NCBI RefSeq assembly: GCF_900099655.1
Contig: NZ_FNDC01000012.1
Coordinates: 62,001 to 126,000, forward strand
DNA length: 64,000 nucleotides
Reading direction: 5' to 3'
Source of the DNA: Planococcus glaciei
GTDB lineage: Bacteria > Bacillota > Bacilli > Bacillales_A > Planococcaceae
Positions 46,180 through 54,382 of the stretch are shown here, one piece after another (positions within the stretch are counted from its first letter, which is position 1; each line of letters begins with the position of its first letter). The translations under genes were made by a program, and so were the position numbers. The notes under the pieces were generated by a model. The model was not told the origin of the DNA. It saw only the letters and a list, made by a program, of their open reading frames with translations, and ran no database searches.

Positions 46180-46456
46180 GAGATTCACCAAATTTCAATT
46201 TAATAAAAGAGCTGATATTGAATAAATTATATCAGATTTCCACCTGCATAAGCATGGTTCCAAAGGTAACTTCTGTTTTGGCATATAACTCTTTTTAAAA
46301 TGATCTGGCTTAAAATCATTAATAGCAACGAATAGTTAGCTTTTTATTGGTTTTCACAGTAACTAACCTGATTAAAATTGAACGCTGAAGACACAGCGGC
46401 GATCAAAGCTTAGATCAGCACAGCGACAATGCCAACTACGATAGGCATTTGCTCTA

Positions 46457-46684
46457 TTATTCAATTTTATTCCAGTCTTTTACTATCACGATTAATAAAA
46501 CAATAATAATGAAAAGACTGTAGATAAATACAAACCAGGAAGTCGATCTCGGCGATATATCTAACTGTATCTGGTTGATGATATCTGCAATTGAGTAGAT
46601 AAAGGCCAGTATTGCCAGCACTAAAACAAAAATGACTTTTTGTTTTTCAGATATTTTCATTATGCTTTTTTTTATTTTGTCCAT
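46457..46684 (-). CDS. Small membrane protein, 75 aa
   Basis: Two hydrophobic segments (about 17-37 and 47-68), a basic N-terminus and WNKIE end. ATG at 46684 follows GGAGGAAGG. Family unknown. Confidence 0.68.
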   Translation of the reverse strand: MDKIKKSIMKISEKQKVIFVLVLAILAFIYSIADIINQIQLDISPRSTSWFVFIYSLFIIIVLLIVIVKDWNKIE

Positions 46685-46903
46685 AAGCAGCCTTCCTCCA
46701 ATTATAAGCTGTTCCTGGAATCGCCCTGTAATTAGCGATTATTTAGCTGCAAACATTATAATAGTTAATCACAGCGTAAATAAGCCCAGATCCTTTAAAA
46801 ATATGAGTTCTAACACCTTAGGGCCTGGCCATTTGAATTTATCATTTTTCATTTAAAATCAACTTCAATGGATCTTCTAATATAGTGCATGGTATTAGAA
46901 GTA

Positions 46904-46937
46904 TGAATGTAACTTAATTCGTAGTATGTTACATTCA
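46904..46937. repeat. Intergenic palindrome, copy 1
   Basis: 34 nt: TGAATGTAAC ... GTTACATTCA with a 14-nt centre. Consensus of the family: TGAATGTAACTTAA, 6-8 nt, TTAAGTTACATTCA. Lies upstream of the 47078 gene. Confidence 0.8.
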
Positions 46938-46971
46938 AAACCATTAGAGAAATTTCTTTAAACGTCCATAT

Positions 46972-47023
46972 TTTAGAAAAAACGAAACCTTGCTGGAAAG
47001 AAATTGGTATAGTAACCACAACT
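46972..47023 (+). promoter_or_regulatory. Promoter-like element B (shared with 34517-34565)
   Basis: Same layout as the element at 34517-34565: GAAAC, 17 bases with TGGAAA in the middle, then GGTATAGTAA. About 55 bases before the GTG at 47078. Confidence 0.45.
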
Positions 47024-47077
47024 AATTTGTATGAGAGTACAACTAGTAAACTGACGTAGAAGGAGACTGGAGTAAAA

Positions 47078-47653
47078 GTGATCGAAATTAATACATACAT
47101 TGGACAAAAAGAATTGGGAACTTACGAGGAAAACAAGGAAGCTGCAGATGCCTTCTTTGTGCCTGTTACATCGAAAGAAGCGCTGGCTGTCATCGATTCA
47201 ATTTCTTCTCGAAATATAGATCGTGGGTTAAACGGTGCCATTGTTATTCAAGTGGATCAAAACAAATTGACCACTTTATCGGACTGGGACGATTTGGATT
47301 TGCTTTGGACCGGCCTTGTAACGATGGGGCTGGACTACTTGCAAAATGGCGGGTATGGGGCCAGCTATTCATCAATAAATGGATTGGAATGGTCCATAAA
47401 AAAAGTACAGGCAAAACCCAAGAATCTTCTTTTATTTCATTCTAAGAGACCCAATGCTTTTTATGATGGGGAAATTGAGACATCTGTTTTAATTGAAATT
47501 AAAGCTACGTTGAGTGAAATGGAATTCCTGCAAAAGATTGTTTCAAGTGCCGGCAACTTTTTATACTTGAGACAGAAAGACACACGGACTCAACATTTAG
47601 CGGCATTTAGGGAAAAGTATAACGAATTGAAACACCTCGTTTATATACAATAG
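47078..47653 (+). CDS. Hypothetical protein, 191 aa
   Basis: GTG start at 47078, behind AAGGAGACTGG. A soluble protein with no motif I know. Contains VPVTSKEALAVIDSI, a GYGASYSSING stretch and a C-terminal helix; the whole is about the size of immunity proteins. Flanked by palindrome copies 1 and 2. Confidence 0.7.
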   Translation: MIEINTYIGQKELGTYEENKEAADAFFVPVTSKEALAVIDSISSRNIDRGLNGAIVIQVDQNKLTTLSDWDDLDLLWTGLVTMGLDYLQNGGYGASYSSINGLEWSIKKVQAKPKNLLLFHSKRPNAFYDGEIETSVLIEIKATLSEMEFLQKIVSSAGNFLYLRQKDTRTQHLAAFREKYNELKHLVYIQ

Positions 47654-47744
47654 ACTGATGAGTAACTTAAGGCTGCCAAATAGCAGCCTATTTATATAAA
47701 AAGTTTAAATAGAGCCTGAAATGGAACCCTTTATTTATTAGCAG

Positions 47745-47780
47745 TTGAATGAAACTTAATTACTAATAAGTTTCATTCAA
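47745..47780. repeat. Intergenic palindrome, copy 2
   Basis: 36 nt with a perfect 14-bp stem TTGAATGAAACTTA / TAAGTTTCATTCAA. The A/T change from other copies is matched on both arms (compensatory). Sits between two convergent genes and has a T run on the plus side, so it may act as a terminator. Confidence 0.85.
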
Positions 47781-47806
47781 TTTTTTAAATATGAGCAATC
47801 GATTGT

Positions 47807-48316
47807 TTATGGAATAATGAATCCCCATTCCCAGAATTTCGATCCTTGCGCGATGACGAACTTTTCAAGCCAGTCCTCGAAGGTCATGCCGATATACATA
47901 TTATCCTCAAAGTTGTAACCGGTATCCATCACGTAGAGATAGCCATTGCCCACCACTTTGTCTGTCACAATCAAATAACAGCCGTCATATCCATAGGCGA
48001 TTGGATACCAATTATCCGGATAGTCATACCCCGGAATGGCTCTGTATTCCATTATCTCATCTACGTTAAACAGTTCAAATCCGCTACCATATTGGGGATG
48101 GCTAAAAATAAGTCCGCCATTGTGCAGCCGCAGAAACTCTTCGTAGTCTTCGGGTACAGTAAATGGTAATTTCTGCAGTTCACTTTCTGTTGCCGGGGGA
48201 TTAAAAGTCATTTTCACTTTTGTAACATATCCATCTTCTTGTTGAACTTCCAGAAGGCCATTTGAATCCAGTCGCTTCTTCAAAGCTTCTAGAGTAATTT
48301 TTATTTTAGACACCAT
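47807..48316 (-). CDS. SMI1/KNR4 (SUKH) family protein, immunity-like
   Basis: A 169-residue SUKH protein: FNPPATESELQKLPFTVPEDYEEFLRLHNGG and FELFNVDEIMEYRAIPGYDYPDNWYPIAYGYDGCYLIV are the SMI1/KNR4 signatures. A second orphan immunity gene in the window. ATG at 48316 follows GAGGAGG. Flanked by palindrome copies 2 and 3. Confidence 0.9.
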   Translation of the reverse strand: MVSKIKITLEALKKRLDSNGLLEVQQEDGYVTKVKMTFNPPATESELQKLPFTVPEDYEEFLRLHNGGLIFSHPQYGSGFELFNVDEIMEYRAIPGYDYPDNWYPIAYGYDGCYLIVTDKVVGNGYLYVMDTGYNFEDNMYIGMTFEDWLEKFVIAQGSKFWEWGFIIP

Positions 48317-48354
48317 CTATTCCTCCTCTAATTACTCCTTTTTATCTTTAAAAT

Positions 48355-48388
48355 TAAATGCAACTTAATTACCAATAAGTTACATTCA
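48355..48388. repeat. Intergenic palindrome, copy 3
   Basis: 34 nt: TAAATGCAACTTA / TAAGTTACATTCA with three mismatches. Between the SMI1/KNR4 gene and the 48422 gene. Confidence 0.8.
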
Positions 48389-48421
48389 GAATCAATCGTT
48401 CTCAATCGCTTTTAAAGTACG

Positions 48422-48847
48422 TTATTTTTCTTTCTTTTTCGTATCTCCATCTTCTTGCCAAAAAGCTGGACCTGTCACATCCGATAACCAAAATAAAACA
48501 TCCTGTTCATGATTCTCGGGTTCTAAGTGGCTAATTGGACCAGGGTTAAAGACATAATCCCCTTGCTGGATTTTTTCTTCCCTCACGTAGTCTTTAAAAT
48601 GGTAAGCTCCATATCCTCTTACCGTATTTGTATCTTCAGATTGAGGAGACTCTTCTCGAATTGACGTATGAACCTCTGCCAAATAGGTAAAGAACCTGGA
48701 CAGTGACAAATATTCTTCCGCGTTTCCAACAAATGAAACGCCAATTTCATCAATTTTGATTTCCATTTTTGCTCTTTTTGAAAAGTATGGATCAAAATCG
48801 TAAAATATCTCTTCCTCTTTTTTCATTTCCTTCTTTTTTTTCGACAT
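48422..48847 (-). CDS. Hypothetical protein, 141 aa
   Basis: A soluble, highly charged protein with a lysine/glutamate-rich N-terminus (SKKKKEMKKEEEI) and a small fold with RFFTYLAEVHTSI and an end DVTGPAFWQEDG. ATG at 48847 follows AGGGAGGG. No family recognised. Between palindrome copies 3 and 4. Confidence 0.65.
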   Translation of the reverse strand: MSKKKKEMKKEEEIFYDFDPYFSKRAKMEIKIDEIGVSFVGNAEEYLSLSRFFTYLAEVHTSIREESPQSEDTNTVRGYGAYHFKDYVREEKIQQGDYVFNPGPISHLEPENHEQDVLFWLSDVTGPAFWQEDGDTKKKEK

Positions 48848-48881
48848 TTCTCATACCCTCCCTAACTAATTTTTATAGTTT

Positions 48882-48915
48882 TGAATGTAACTTAACTGCA
48901 CTTAAGTTGCTTTCA
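48882..48915. repeat. Intergenic palindrome, copy 4
   Basis: 34 nt: TGAATGTAACTTAA / TTAAGTTGCTTTCA with two mismatches. Between the 48422 and 48968 genes. Confidence 0.8.
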
Positions 48916-48967
48916 GAACGTTTAGACGAGCTGCAAGTTCGTGGTAGGAGCAATCTCTGTTGCTTTG

Positions 48968-49165
48968 TTATATGTCTTCCTGCTTTTTCACATCTTCAAT
49001 ACATTCTAACCAATCATCCCACAGTGCGATATCAACTGGTTTACCGTCTTCCATAAAACTCATGATGCCTAATAATGCTCCTACATCATCTGTCTTTGTT
49101 AAAAAGTAGTAGTTCTCTAAAAACTTGAACATCGCTAGATATGCTTCTTCCTCTGTTAGATGCAT
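48968..49165 (-). CDS. Small acidic hypothetical protein, 65 aa
   Basis: ATG at 49165 (MHLTEEEAY) is chosen because AAAGGAGG lies eight bases upstream. A longer frame reaches 49342 but its start lies in the T run of a terminator with no site. The protein has FLENYYFLTK, DDVGALLGIMSFMEDGKP and ALWDDWLECI, a small acidic helical protein such as immunity proteins show. No family confirmed. Confidence 0.65.
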   Translation of the reverse strand: MHLTEEEAYLAMFKFLENYYFLTKTDDVGALLGIMSFMEDGKPVDIALWDDWLECIEDVKKQEDI

Positions 49166-49342
49166 GGATTTGTCCTCCTTTCCCATTTGTATTGATTTGT
49201 TCTTTAGCAAGTAGGTTACTTCCTTAAATAGGTAATTCGCCGATTTCTCCTTTATTCCCTTTTTATAAGTTTCGCTATACTTTTCAAAGCGTTCGTAAAA
49301 GTACACCTTTCCGAACGCTCTAATTCTGCTCCAAAAACCCAT

Positions 49343-49384
49343 AAAAAAACGTCCGTAAAAGTGCTAAAACACTTTACGGACGTT
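49343..49384 (-). terminator. Terminator of the metNIQ-dehydrogenase operon
   Basis: Stem AACGTCCGTAAAAGTG / CACTTTACGGACGTT with one bulge, and a T run on the minus strand. Confidence 0.85.
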
Positions 49385-49477
49385 CACTTTTTCGCGAAGA
49401 AGTTTAAGAACAGCCTTCAGATTCTAAAAGCATATTATACATCAAGTAGATTCCTATCACTGAACTGCTTAGCTCAC

Positions 49478-50563
49478 TCACGCAGTTACCGTTTCTTCAA
49501 TTTCCTTCATCACAGCAGCGACTTCCGGTGCTGTTATTGGTTCTTCCCTTAACACATGAATTGTTTCGCCCTCGCGTGTAGACTGGATGGCAATGTCTTC
49601 GATCCACTTGCTCGGAATGCCCACTTCTTTCAGTGAAGCCGGCAATCCGATTTTTTGATAGAACACTTTCAGCCGTTCCACTTCACCGTTTTTGCCTTCA
49701 AGCAGCAATTGGACCAGGACGCCGTAAGCCACTTTGTCGCCATGCAAGGCGTGGTGCGATTCCGGTGAAATGGTCATGCCGTTGTGGATGGAATGGGCAC
49801 CTGCCGTGCGGCCGAATTTGTCGCCGAACCCGCCGACCATGCCGCCCGCCATAATGATCATTTCGGCCACTTTGATAAAGGCTTCTGACAACCTGCCTTG
49901 TTTCGCATCCTGAATGGCAACTTCCGCATGTTCAAACATTTCATCGGCACAGAGCTTCGCGGTATAATGGGCGATTTTCAAGGCAAGCGGCGGGTTATCG
50001 AAGCGACTGATCTGAACGTCTGCTTCGTACCATTTTGCGATGGTGTCGCCAATTCCCGCGACCAGCAGCGGTACCGGAGCGCCGAGCAGAACGCGCGGTT
50101 CAACCAAAAGCAGATCAACGCTGCCCGGGAAAATGGTGTAATGGGTCATCGTCCCTTCTTCGGTATAGACGACACTAAGCGGTGTCCACGGCGCGCAGTT
50201 AGAGGCAAGTGTCGGAATCAGCACCGACTTGATGCCGGTGTCATGGGCGACGGCTTTTGCAATATCGAGCACTTTGCCGCCACCCGCTCCGATAATGGCG
50301 TCCGCACCGATAGCTTTTGCGATTTCCGCCACCCGGGCAATTTCAGGGAGCGAGCATTCCCCATGGTAATTTTCAAAGGCTACTTCAACTCGTTCCAGTT
50401 TTGGAAAGAACGGACGCAGCGCTTCCCACGACTTGCTGCCAGTCAGGAGCAACACTTTGTTGATATTACGCGCCAACAGTTTGTCCTCGAGTCCTTCGAG
50501 AACATGGGTATTGCAGATATATTCAGCAGGCGCGCCTTTTACGATAATGTCTTCCACAAACAT
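49478..50563 (-). CDS. Iron-containing alcohol dehydrogenase, glycerol-dehydrogenase-like
   Basis: A 361-residue protein of the iron-containing alcohol dehydrogenase family, closest in feel to glycerol or glycerol-1-phosphate dehydrogenases. The NAD site has GGGKVLD and TLASNCAPWTPLSVVY. Metal ligands are an Asp in GIGDTIAKW and two His in GAHSIHNGM and HALHGDKVA. It starts at 50563 behind GGGAGGAG, nine bases after metQ, so it shares the SAM-riboswitch transcript. The substrate is unknown; a role in methionine or methylthio-sugar salvage is a guess. Confidence 0.88.
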   Translation of the reverse strand: MFVEDIIVKGAPAEYICNTHVLEGLEDKLLARNINKVLLLTGSKSWEALRPFFPKLERVEVAFENYHGECSLPEIARVAEIAKAIGADAIIGAGGGKVLDIAKAVAHDTGIKSVLIPTLASNCAPWTPLSVVYTEEGTMTHYTIFPGSVDLLLVEPRVLLGAPVPLLVAGIGDTIAKWYEADVQISRFDNPPLALKIAHYTAKLCADEMFEHAEVAIQDAKQGRLSEAFIKVAEMIIMAGGMVGGFGDKFGRTAGAHSIHNGMTISPESHHALHGDKVAYGVLVQLLLEGKNGEVERLKVFYQKIGLPASLKEVGIPSKWIEDIAIQSTREGETIHVLREEPITAPEVAAVMKEIEETVTA

Positions 50564-50572
50564 TCTCCTCCC

Positions 50573-51391
50573 TTAGCGGTTGGCCATCCATTCCGGTTTG
50601 CCGAAGCCTTCAAAATCAGAATCGATCAATGCTTCAAATTCCGGCGATTCCACAATTTCGACTAAGTCTTTTGACAGCTGTGTATCTTTGTTTTCTGTTT
50701 TCACTGCGACCAAGTTGCGGTATTGGTCTGGCATATTTTCAAGTACCAGTGCATCCAGCAAGTTCATGTCAGCTGCCAAGGCAAAGTTTCCTGGCACGGC
50801 TGATAAATCAGAGCTTTCCACTGCACGCGGCAAGCCGCCTGCTTCGATCGGCTGGAACACCAGGTTTTTCGGGTTTTCCTGTATGTCTTTTTCTGAAACC
50901 GTCAATTCTTCCGCTGCCGGATCAAGTGTAATCAAGTTGTTGTCCTGCAAGACCAGGAATGTGCGGGCTGCGTTTACCGGGTCGTTCGGAATTGCAATCG
51001 TCGCTCCGTCTTTGATGTCTTCCAATGAGTTAAAGACATTCGAGTAAATGCCCATTGGCGCTGTCGGCACCGTAATCAGGCCGGTCAAGTCCATGCCGTT
51101 TTCTTTTGAGAAGTTTTCCAGGTACACCGAGTGCTGGAACAAGTTGGCGTCGAGGTCACCGTTGTCCAAAGCGTTGTTTGGCTGAATGTAGTCGCTGAAT
51201 TCCACGATTTCCACTTCGTAGCCTTTTTCTTCAAGCGCCGGTTTGAAAGCTTCGTTCAGCATGTCGCTGTATGGGCCGGCGGTTCCACCCAGTTTGATGG
51301 ATTTCGAGTCGGCGCTTGATTCTTCTTCTCCGCAAGCTGCAAGAATTGTGAGTAAAACGAGTAGGATTGCTGGCAATAAAAATTTCTTCAT
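50573..51391 (-). CDS. metQ: Methionine ABC transporter substrate-binding lipoprotein MetQ
   Basis: A 272-residue NlpA/MetQ lipoprotein: signal peptide and lipobox LAAC at about 17-20, then the solute-binding domain (IKLGGTAGPYSDML, YIQPNNALDNGDLDANLFQHSVYL). It binds methionine outside the membrane for MetNI. Last transporter gene in the metN-metI-metQ operon. Confidence 0.94.
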   Translation of the reverse strand: MKKFLLPAILLVLLTILAACGEEESSADSKSIKLGGTAGPYSDMLNEAFKPALEEKGYEVEIVEFSDYIQPNNALDNGDLDANLFQHSVYLENFSKENGMDLTGLITVPTAPMGIYSNVFNSLEDIKDGATIAIPNDPVNAARTFLVLQDNNLITLDPAAEELTVSEKDIQENPKNLVFQPIEAGGLPRAVESSDLSAVPGNFALAADMNLLDALVLENMPDQYRNLVAVKTENKDTQLSKDLVEIVESPEFEALIDSDFEGFGKPEWMANR

Positions 51392-51410
51392 GTGAGTTTC
51401 TCTCCCTTTT

Positions 51411-52082
51411 TTATCGTTTGTCTATTGCTTTTGACGTCCAGTCACCCAATTGCTGAAGGATTTGGACGAGAACAATTAAAATGACGACGGTGACGATCAT
51501 GATCGTGTTGTCATAGCGGTAATAGCCGAAGCGGATCGCCAAGTCGCCGATGCCGCCGCCTCCGACAACGCCGGCCATCGCAGAATACGCAACGAGTGAA
51601 ATGATGGTGATTGTAATCCCTTGGACAATGCCGGCTTTTGCTTCCGGCAGCAGAACGTCTTTGATGATCATCCACGGGGTGGCTCCACAAGCAACGGCTG
51701 CTTCAATGACGCCTTTATCGATTTCACGCAGTGAAGTTTCCACAATGCGGGCGAAAAACGGAATCGCCGCAACCGACAACGACACGCTGGCTGCCGCCGG
51801 CCCGATGGTCGAATCCACCAGCATCTTTGTCAACGGGATTAACGCCACTAGCAAGATGATAAACGGAATCGAGCGGATCATGTTGACCACAAAACCCAAT
51901 ACCGATTTCACAAAACGGTTTTGCAAAAACAAGCCTTTGTCGGTGACAAACAACACGATGCCAAGCGGCAAGCCAATGACGATGGCAATCGCAAGTGAGA
52001 CGCCGATCATATACAAGGTTTCACCGAACGCTTTCGAGATGTCCGGCCACAATTCCATCATATGCTGAAAATCAAATCCCAT
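51411..52082 (-). CDS. metI: Methionine ABC transporter permease MetI/MetP
   Basis: A 223-residue five-TM permease with the EAA loop (EAAVACGATPWMIIKDVLLPEA). ATG at 52082 follows GGAGGTG and overlaps the end of metN, so translation is coupled. Forms the channel with MetN. Confidence 0.94.
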   Translation of the reverse strand: MGFDFQHMMELWPDISKAFGETLYMIGVSLAIAIVIGLPLGIVLFVTDKGLFLQNRFVKSVLGFVVNMIRSIPFIILLVALIPLTKMLVDSTIGPAAASVSLSVAAIPFFARIVETSLREIDKGVIEAAVACGATPWMIIKDVLLPEAKAGIVQGITITIISLVAYSAMAGVVGGGGIGDLAIRFGYYRYDNTIMIVTVVILIVLVQILQQLGDWTSKAIDKR

Positions 52083-53085
52083 TTGATATCACCTCCACAG
52101 TTGCTCCCCGGCCTTCCATATAAGTGACGGCACGGTGGATATTGTCTGGTCTTCCCTGGATTTCCATCAGGAACAAACCGAGCGGCTTTTCCTGGATGTA
52201 CTCGATTGAGCCATGAAGGAAATTGCCTTTGACATCGAAATGCTGCACCGTATCGGTGATGATGCCTTCTCCAGCAACTGCGCCCTTGAACTGCACTTTG
52301 ATGACGCTGCCGGTGCACGCTGCCAGAATCGGCTGCGGCACATCAAACGACACGACCGAAGAGATGAATTCCTTTGTGAGTTCCGCTTTTGGATCCGAAA
52401 ATAAATCGTAGACGTCGCCTTCTTCGATGACCCGGCCGTCCTGCATGACCGCCATGCGGTCGCAGATTTCCTTGACGACATTCATCTCGTGGGTGATGAG
52501 AACGATGGTGATATTCAGTTCGCGGTTGATCTTTTTCAGCAGCCGCAAAATGGAAAGCGTGGTATTCGGGTCGAGTGCGGATGTCGCTTCGTCACACAAC
52601 AGCACCGATGGATTATTCGCCAGCGCCCGGGCAATGCCCACACGCTGCTTTTGCCCGCCGCTCAGCTGCGCGGGGTAGACGTCCCGTTTATCCGTCAAGC
52701 CGACCATCTCGAGCAGTTCGTCGACCCGTTTGGCGATCTGGTCTTTTGGCAGCTTCGCCGCTTTCAAAGCGAAGCCGACATTCTCCCCGACCGTTTTTTG
52801 GCTGATCAAGTAGAAATGCTGAAAAATCATGCCGATCTTCAGGCGCGCCTGGCGCAGCCTTTCACCTTTCAGCTTGGTGAGGTCAAGGCCGTCCACTCGG
52901 ATTTCGCCGCTTGTCGGGCGCTCTAGCAAGTTCATGCAGCGGAGCAGCGAGCTTTTTCCTGCCCCCGAGTAGCCGACGATGCCGAACACTTCGCCTTCGT
53001 TCACGGTCAGAGAGACATTGTCCACGCCGGTGACGGTGCCTTTTTTCGTTTTGTAGTCCTTCGTAAGATTCGTGATGCTGATCAT
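52072..53085 (-). CDS. metN: Methionine ABC transporter ATP-binding protein MetN
   Basis: A 337-residue ATPase. The ATG at 53085 (MISITNL) follows AGGAGGG. Walker A is GYSGAGKSS, the signature LSGGQKQR, Walker B VLLCDEATSALDP. The C-terminal NIL domain (about 260-337) senses methionine for trans-inhibition. It opens the operon under the SAM-I riboswitch. Confidence 0.95.
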   Translation of the reverse strand: MISITNLTKDYKTKKGTVTGVDNVSLTVNEGEVFGIVGYSGAGKSSLLRCMNLLERPTSGEIRVDGLDLTKLKGERLRQARLKIGMIFQHFYLISQKTVGENVGFALKAAKLPKDQIAKRVDELLEMVGLTDKRDVYPAQLSGGQKQRVGIARALANNPSVLLCDEATSALDPNTTLSILRLLKKINRELNITIVLITHEMNVVKEICDRMAVMQDGRVIEEGDVYDLFSDPKAELTKEFISSVVSFDVPQPILAACTGSVIKVQFKGAVAGEGIITDTVQHFDVKGNFLHGSIEYIQEKPLGLFLMEIQGRPDNIHRAVTYMEGRGATVEVISNGI

Positions 53086-53113
53086 GGTGGGGTCCCTCCT
53101 TTTTTGGCCATTA

Positions 53114-53149
53114 AAAAATGCCTCTTTCATTTAGAAAGAAGCACCATAA
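53114..53149 (-). terminator. Expression-platform terminator of the SAM riboswitch
   Basis: Stem GTGCTTCTTTC / GAAAGAGGCA(T) with one mismatch, followed by TTTTTT, about 30 bases before metN. Confidence 0.85.
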
Positions 53150-53157
53150 CGGAATAG

Positions 53158-53263
53158 GTTTATCTCTCAGAATGAAATCATTCTGCAGGAATTAGCACCT
53201 TACAGATCACTCTGTAGGTTGCTGGACGTCATCGGGCCTGTCCCTCAGTCTCTCTTGATAATG
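53158..53263 (-). promoter_or_regulatory. SAM-I (S-box) riboswitch
   Basis: On the minus strand the aptamer shows the full S-box core: TATCAAGAGAGACTGAGGGA, GGCCCGATGA, CAGCAACC, GGTGCTAATTCCTGCAG and closing GAGAGATA. Together with the following terminator it should shut off metNIQ and the dehydrogenase when SAM is abundant. Confidence 0.95.
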
Positions 53264-53295
53264 TTCCTTATGTAATTGGTTTTAACTTGGTTCTA

Positions 53296-53324
53296 ATAGT
53301 AGTCAACATTTTGGCTGCTGTCAA
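53296..53324 (-). promoter_or_regulatory. Sigma-A promoter of the metNIQ operon
   Basis: Minus-strand -35 TTGACA (53319-53324) and -10 TACTAT (53296-53301) with a 17-base spacer, just upstream of the riboswitch. Confidence 0.75.
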
Positions 53325-53368
53325 ACCTTTTTTTGAAAAATATCAATTATTGAATTTCATTTTTTCTC

Positions 53369-54382
53369 TTACAAGGACAATTCTTCGTCCACGCGGTCAG
53401 TCACAACAAACGGCATCGAACCGTCAAAATAAAAGCCGTAATCCTCGTCTTCTGCGGTTTTGATTGCTGAAGGAATTTCCATTTCCATCAGCAATTGCTT
53501 CACTTCTGCCATTACCAGCAAAAACGTTTCTTCGGGAACGCCGGTAACCACATGCGTGAACAAAAAATAGTCTTTCAAAGCCAAGGGCGTGGCAGCTTGC
53601 CCTTTACGGGTCTTGACGAGCAGGTAGCGAAGCAGGTTTGCCTGTACCGGCGCCATTTTTTCGGAAATGCCGTTGTAAGTCAAGACGGCGCCGAATTTAT
53701 TGAACTTCAGTGAAATGACATCCTGCATCGGCGCTTCGACGCTTTCTTCTTTCGAACAAAGCACGGAACCGAACGGTGTGGTAATGCGGTAAGCCTGGCT
53801 CTTCAGCATGCCATCGTTGTAGCAAAGCTGGGTGGACAGCGAAGTAGCATTCTCAGCGCTGGCCATAAAGTCCATGGCCGGCACTTCGCCCTGGATCGCC
53901 GGATGGAGCGCGCAGTTGGTGATATACAAGACGGCGCGGCTGATTTGCTCCGCATTCAGCAAGTAATGCTCATCGGTATAAAACGTCTGGCTGTAAAGCG
54001 CTTGCTGGAAATAGGCCGCCGCATCAGAGAATGCTCCTGAACGGTAAGCCAAAAACCCCAAACGGTAAGCAGCGATCGGGTTTTGCGAGTCATAGGAAAG
54101 AACTTTTTTCAGGACTTTCTCGGAATCTTCGTAAATGGTGCGGTCACTGTCAGAAACAGGAGGGCCGTAGCGCAACAGGTAAGACACCAACTTTTTATTG
54201 ATGAAGGTGTAATAGTCACGGTAATCTTCATCCTCTTGCACTAGCGCTTCTAATTGGCGGTGCATGGCCTCATACACTTCTATTTTAGAATAGCTTAAAT
54301 TGCCGAGCCTCGTTTCACCAAGGCCCAGCAGTTCCTGCTCTAATTCTTCTAGTTCTTCTAAACTGATTCCCTGAAAGCTCAT
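53369..54382 (-). CDS. Hypothetical acidic protein, 337 aa
   Basis: ATG at 54382 (MSFQGIS) follows AGGAGGAAC. A soluble acidic protein. Residues about 80-135 carry TPR-like helices (AYRLGFLAYRSGAFSDAAAYFQQAL), and the C-terminal half has a wing-like region with LSYDSQNP-type strands before it. I assign no function. Located between the S-box operon and the flavin monooxygenase gene. Confidence 0.68.
   Translation of the reverse strand: MSFQGISLEELEELEQELLGLGETRLGNLSYSKIEVYEAMHRQLEALVQEDEDYRDYYTFINKKLVSYLLRYGPPVSDSDRTIYEDSEKVLKKVLSYDSQNPIAAYRLGFLAYRSGAFSDAAAYFQQALYSQTFYTDEHYLLNAEQISRAVLYITNCALHPAIQGEVPAMDFMASAENATSLSTQLCYNDGMLKSQAYRITTPFGSVLCSKEESVEAPMQDVISLKFNKFGAVLTYNGISEKMAPVQANLLRYLLVKTRKGQAATPLALKDYFLFTHVVTGVPEETFLLVMAEVKQLLMEMEIPSAIKTAEDEDYGFYFDGSMPFVVTDRVDEELSL

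Noticed and set aside
46400-46450. A 12-codon hydrophobic frame (MPIVVGIVAVLI) on the minus strand
   Set aside because: Too short to separate from chance; perhaps a remnant of a membrane-protein gene.
46849-47100. 83-codon minus-strand frame
   Set aside because: It lies over palindrome copy 1 and the promoter-like element of the plus-strand gene; no ribosome binding site.
46904-48915. Integron attC sites as an explanation of the palindromes
   Set aside because: The arms lack the usual GTTRRRY/RYYYAAC core and there is no integrase in the window; cassette-like is kept only as a description.
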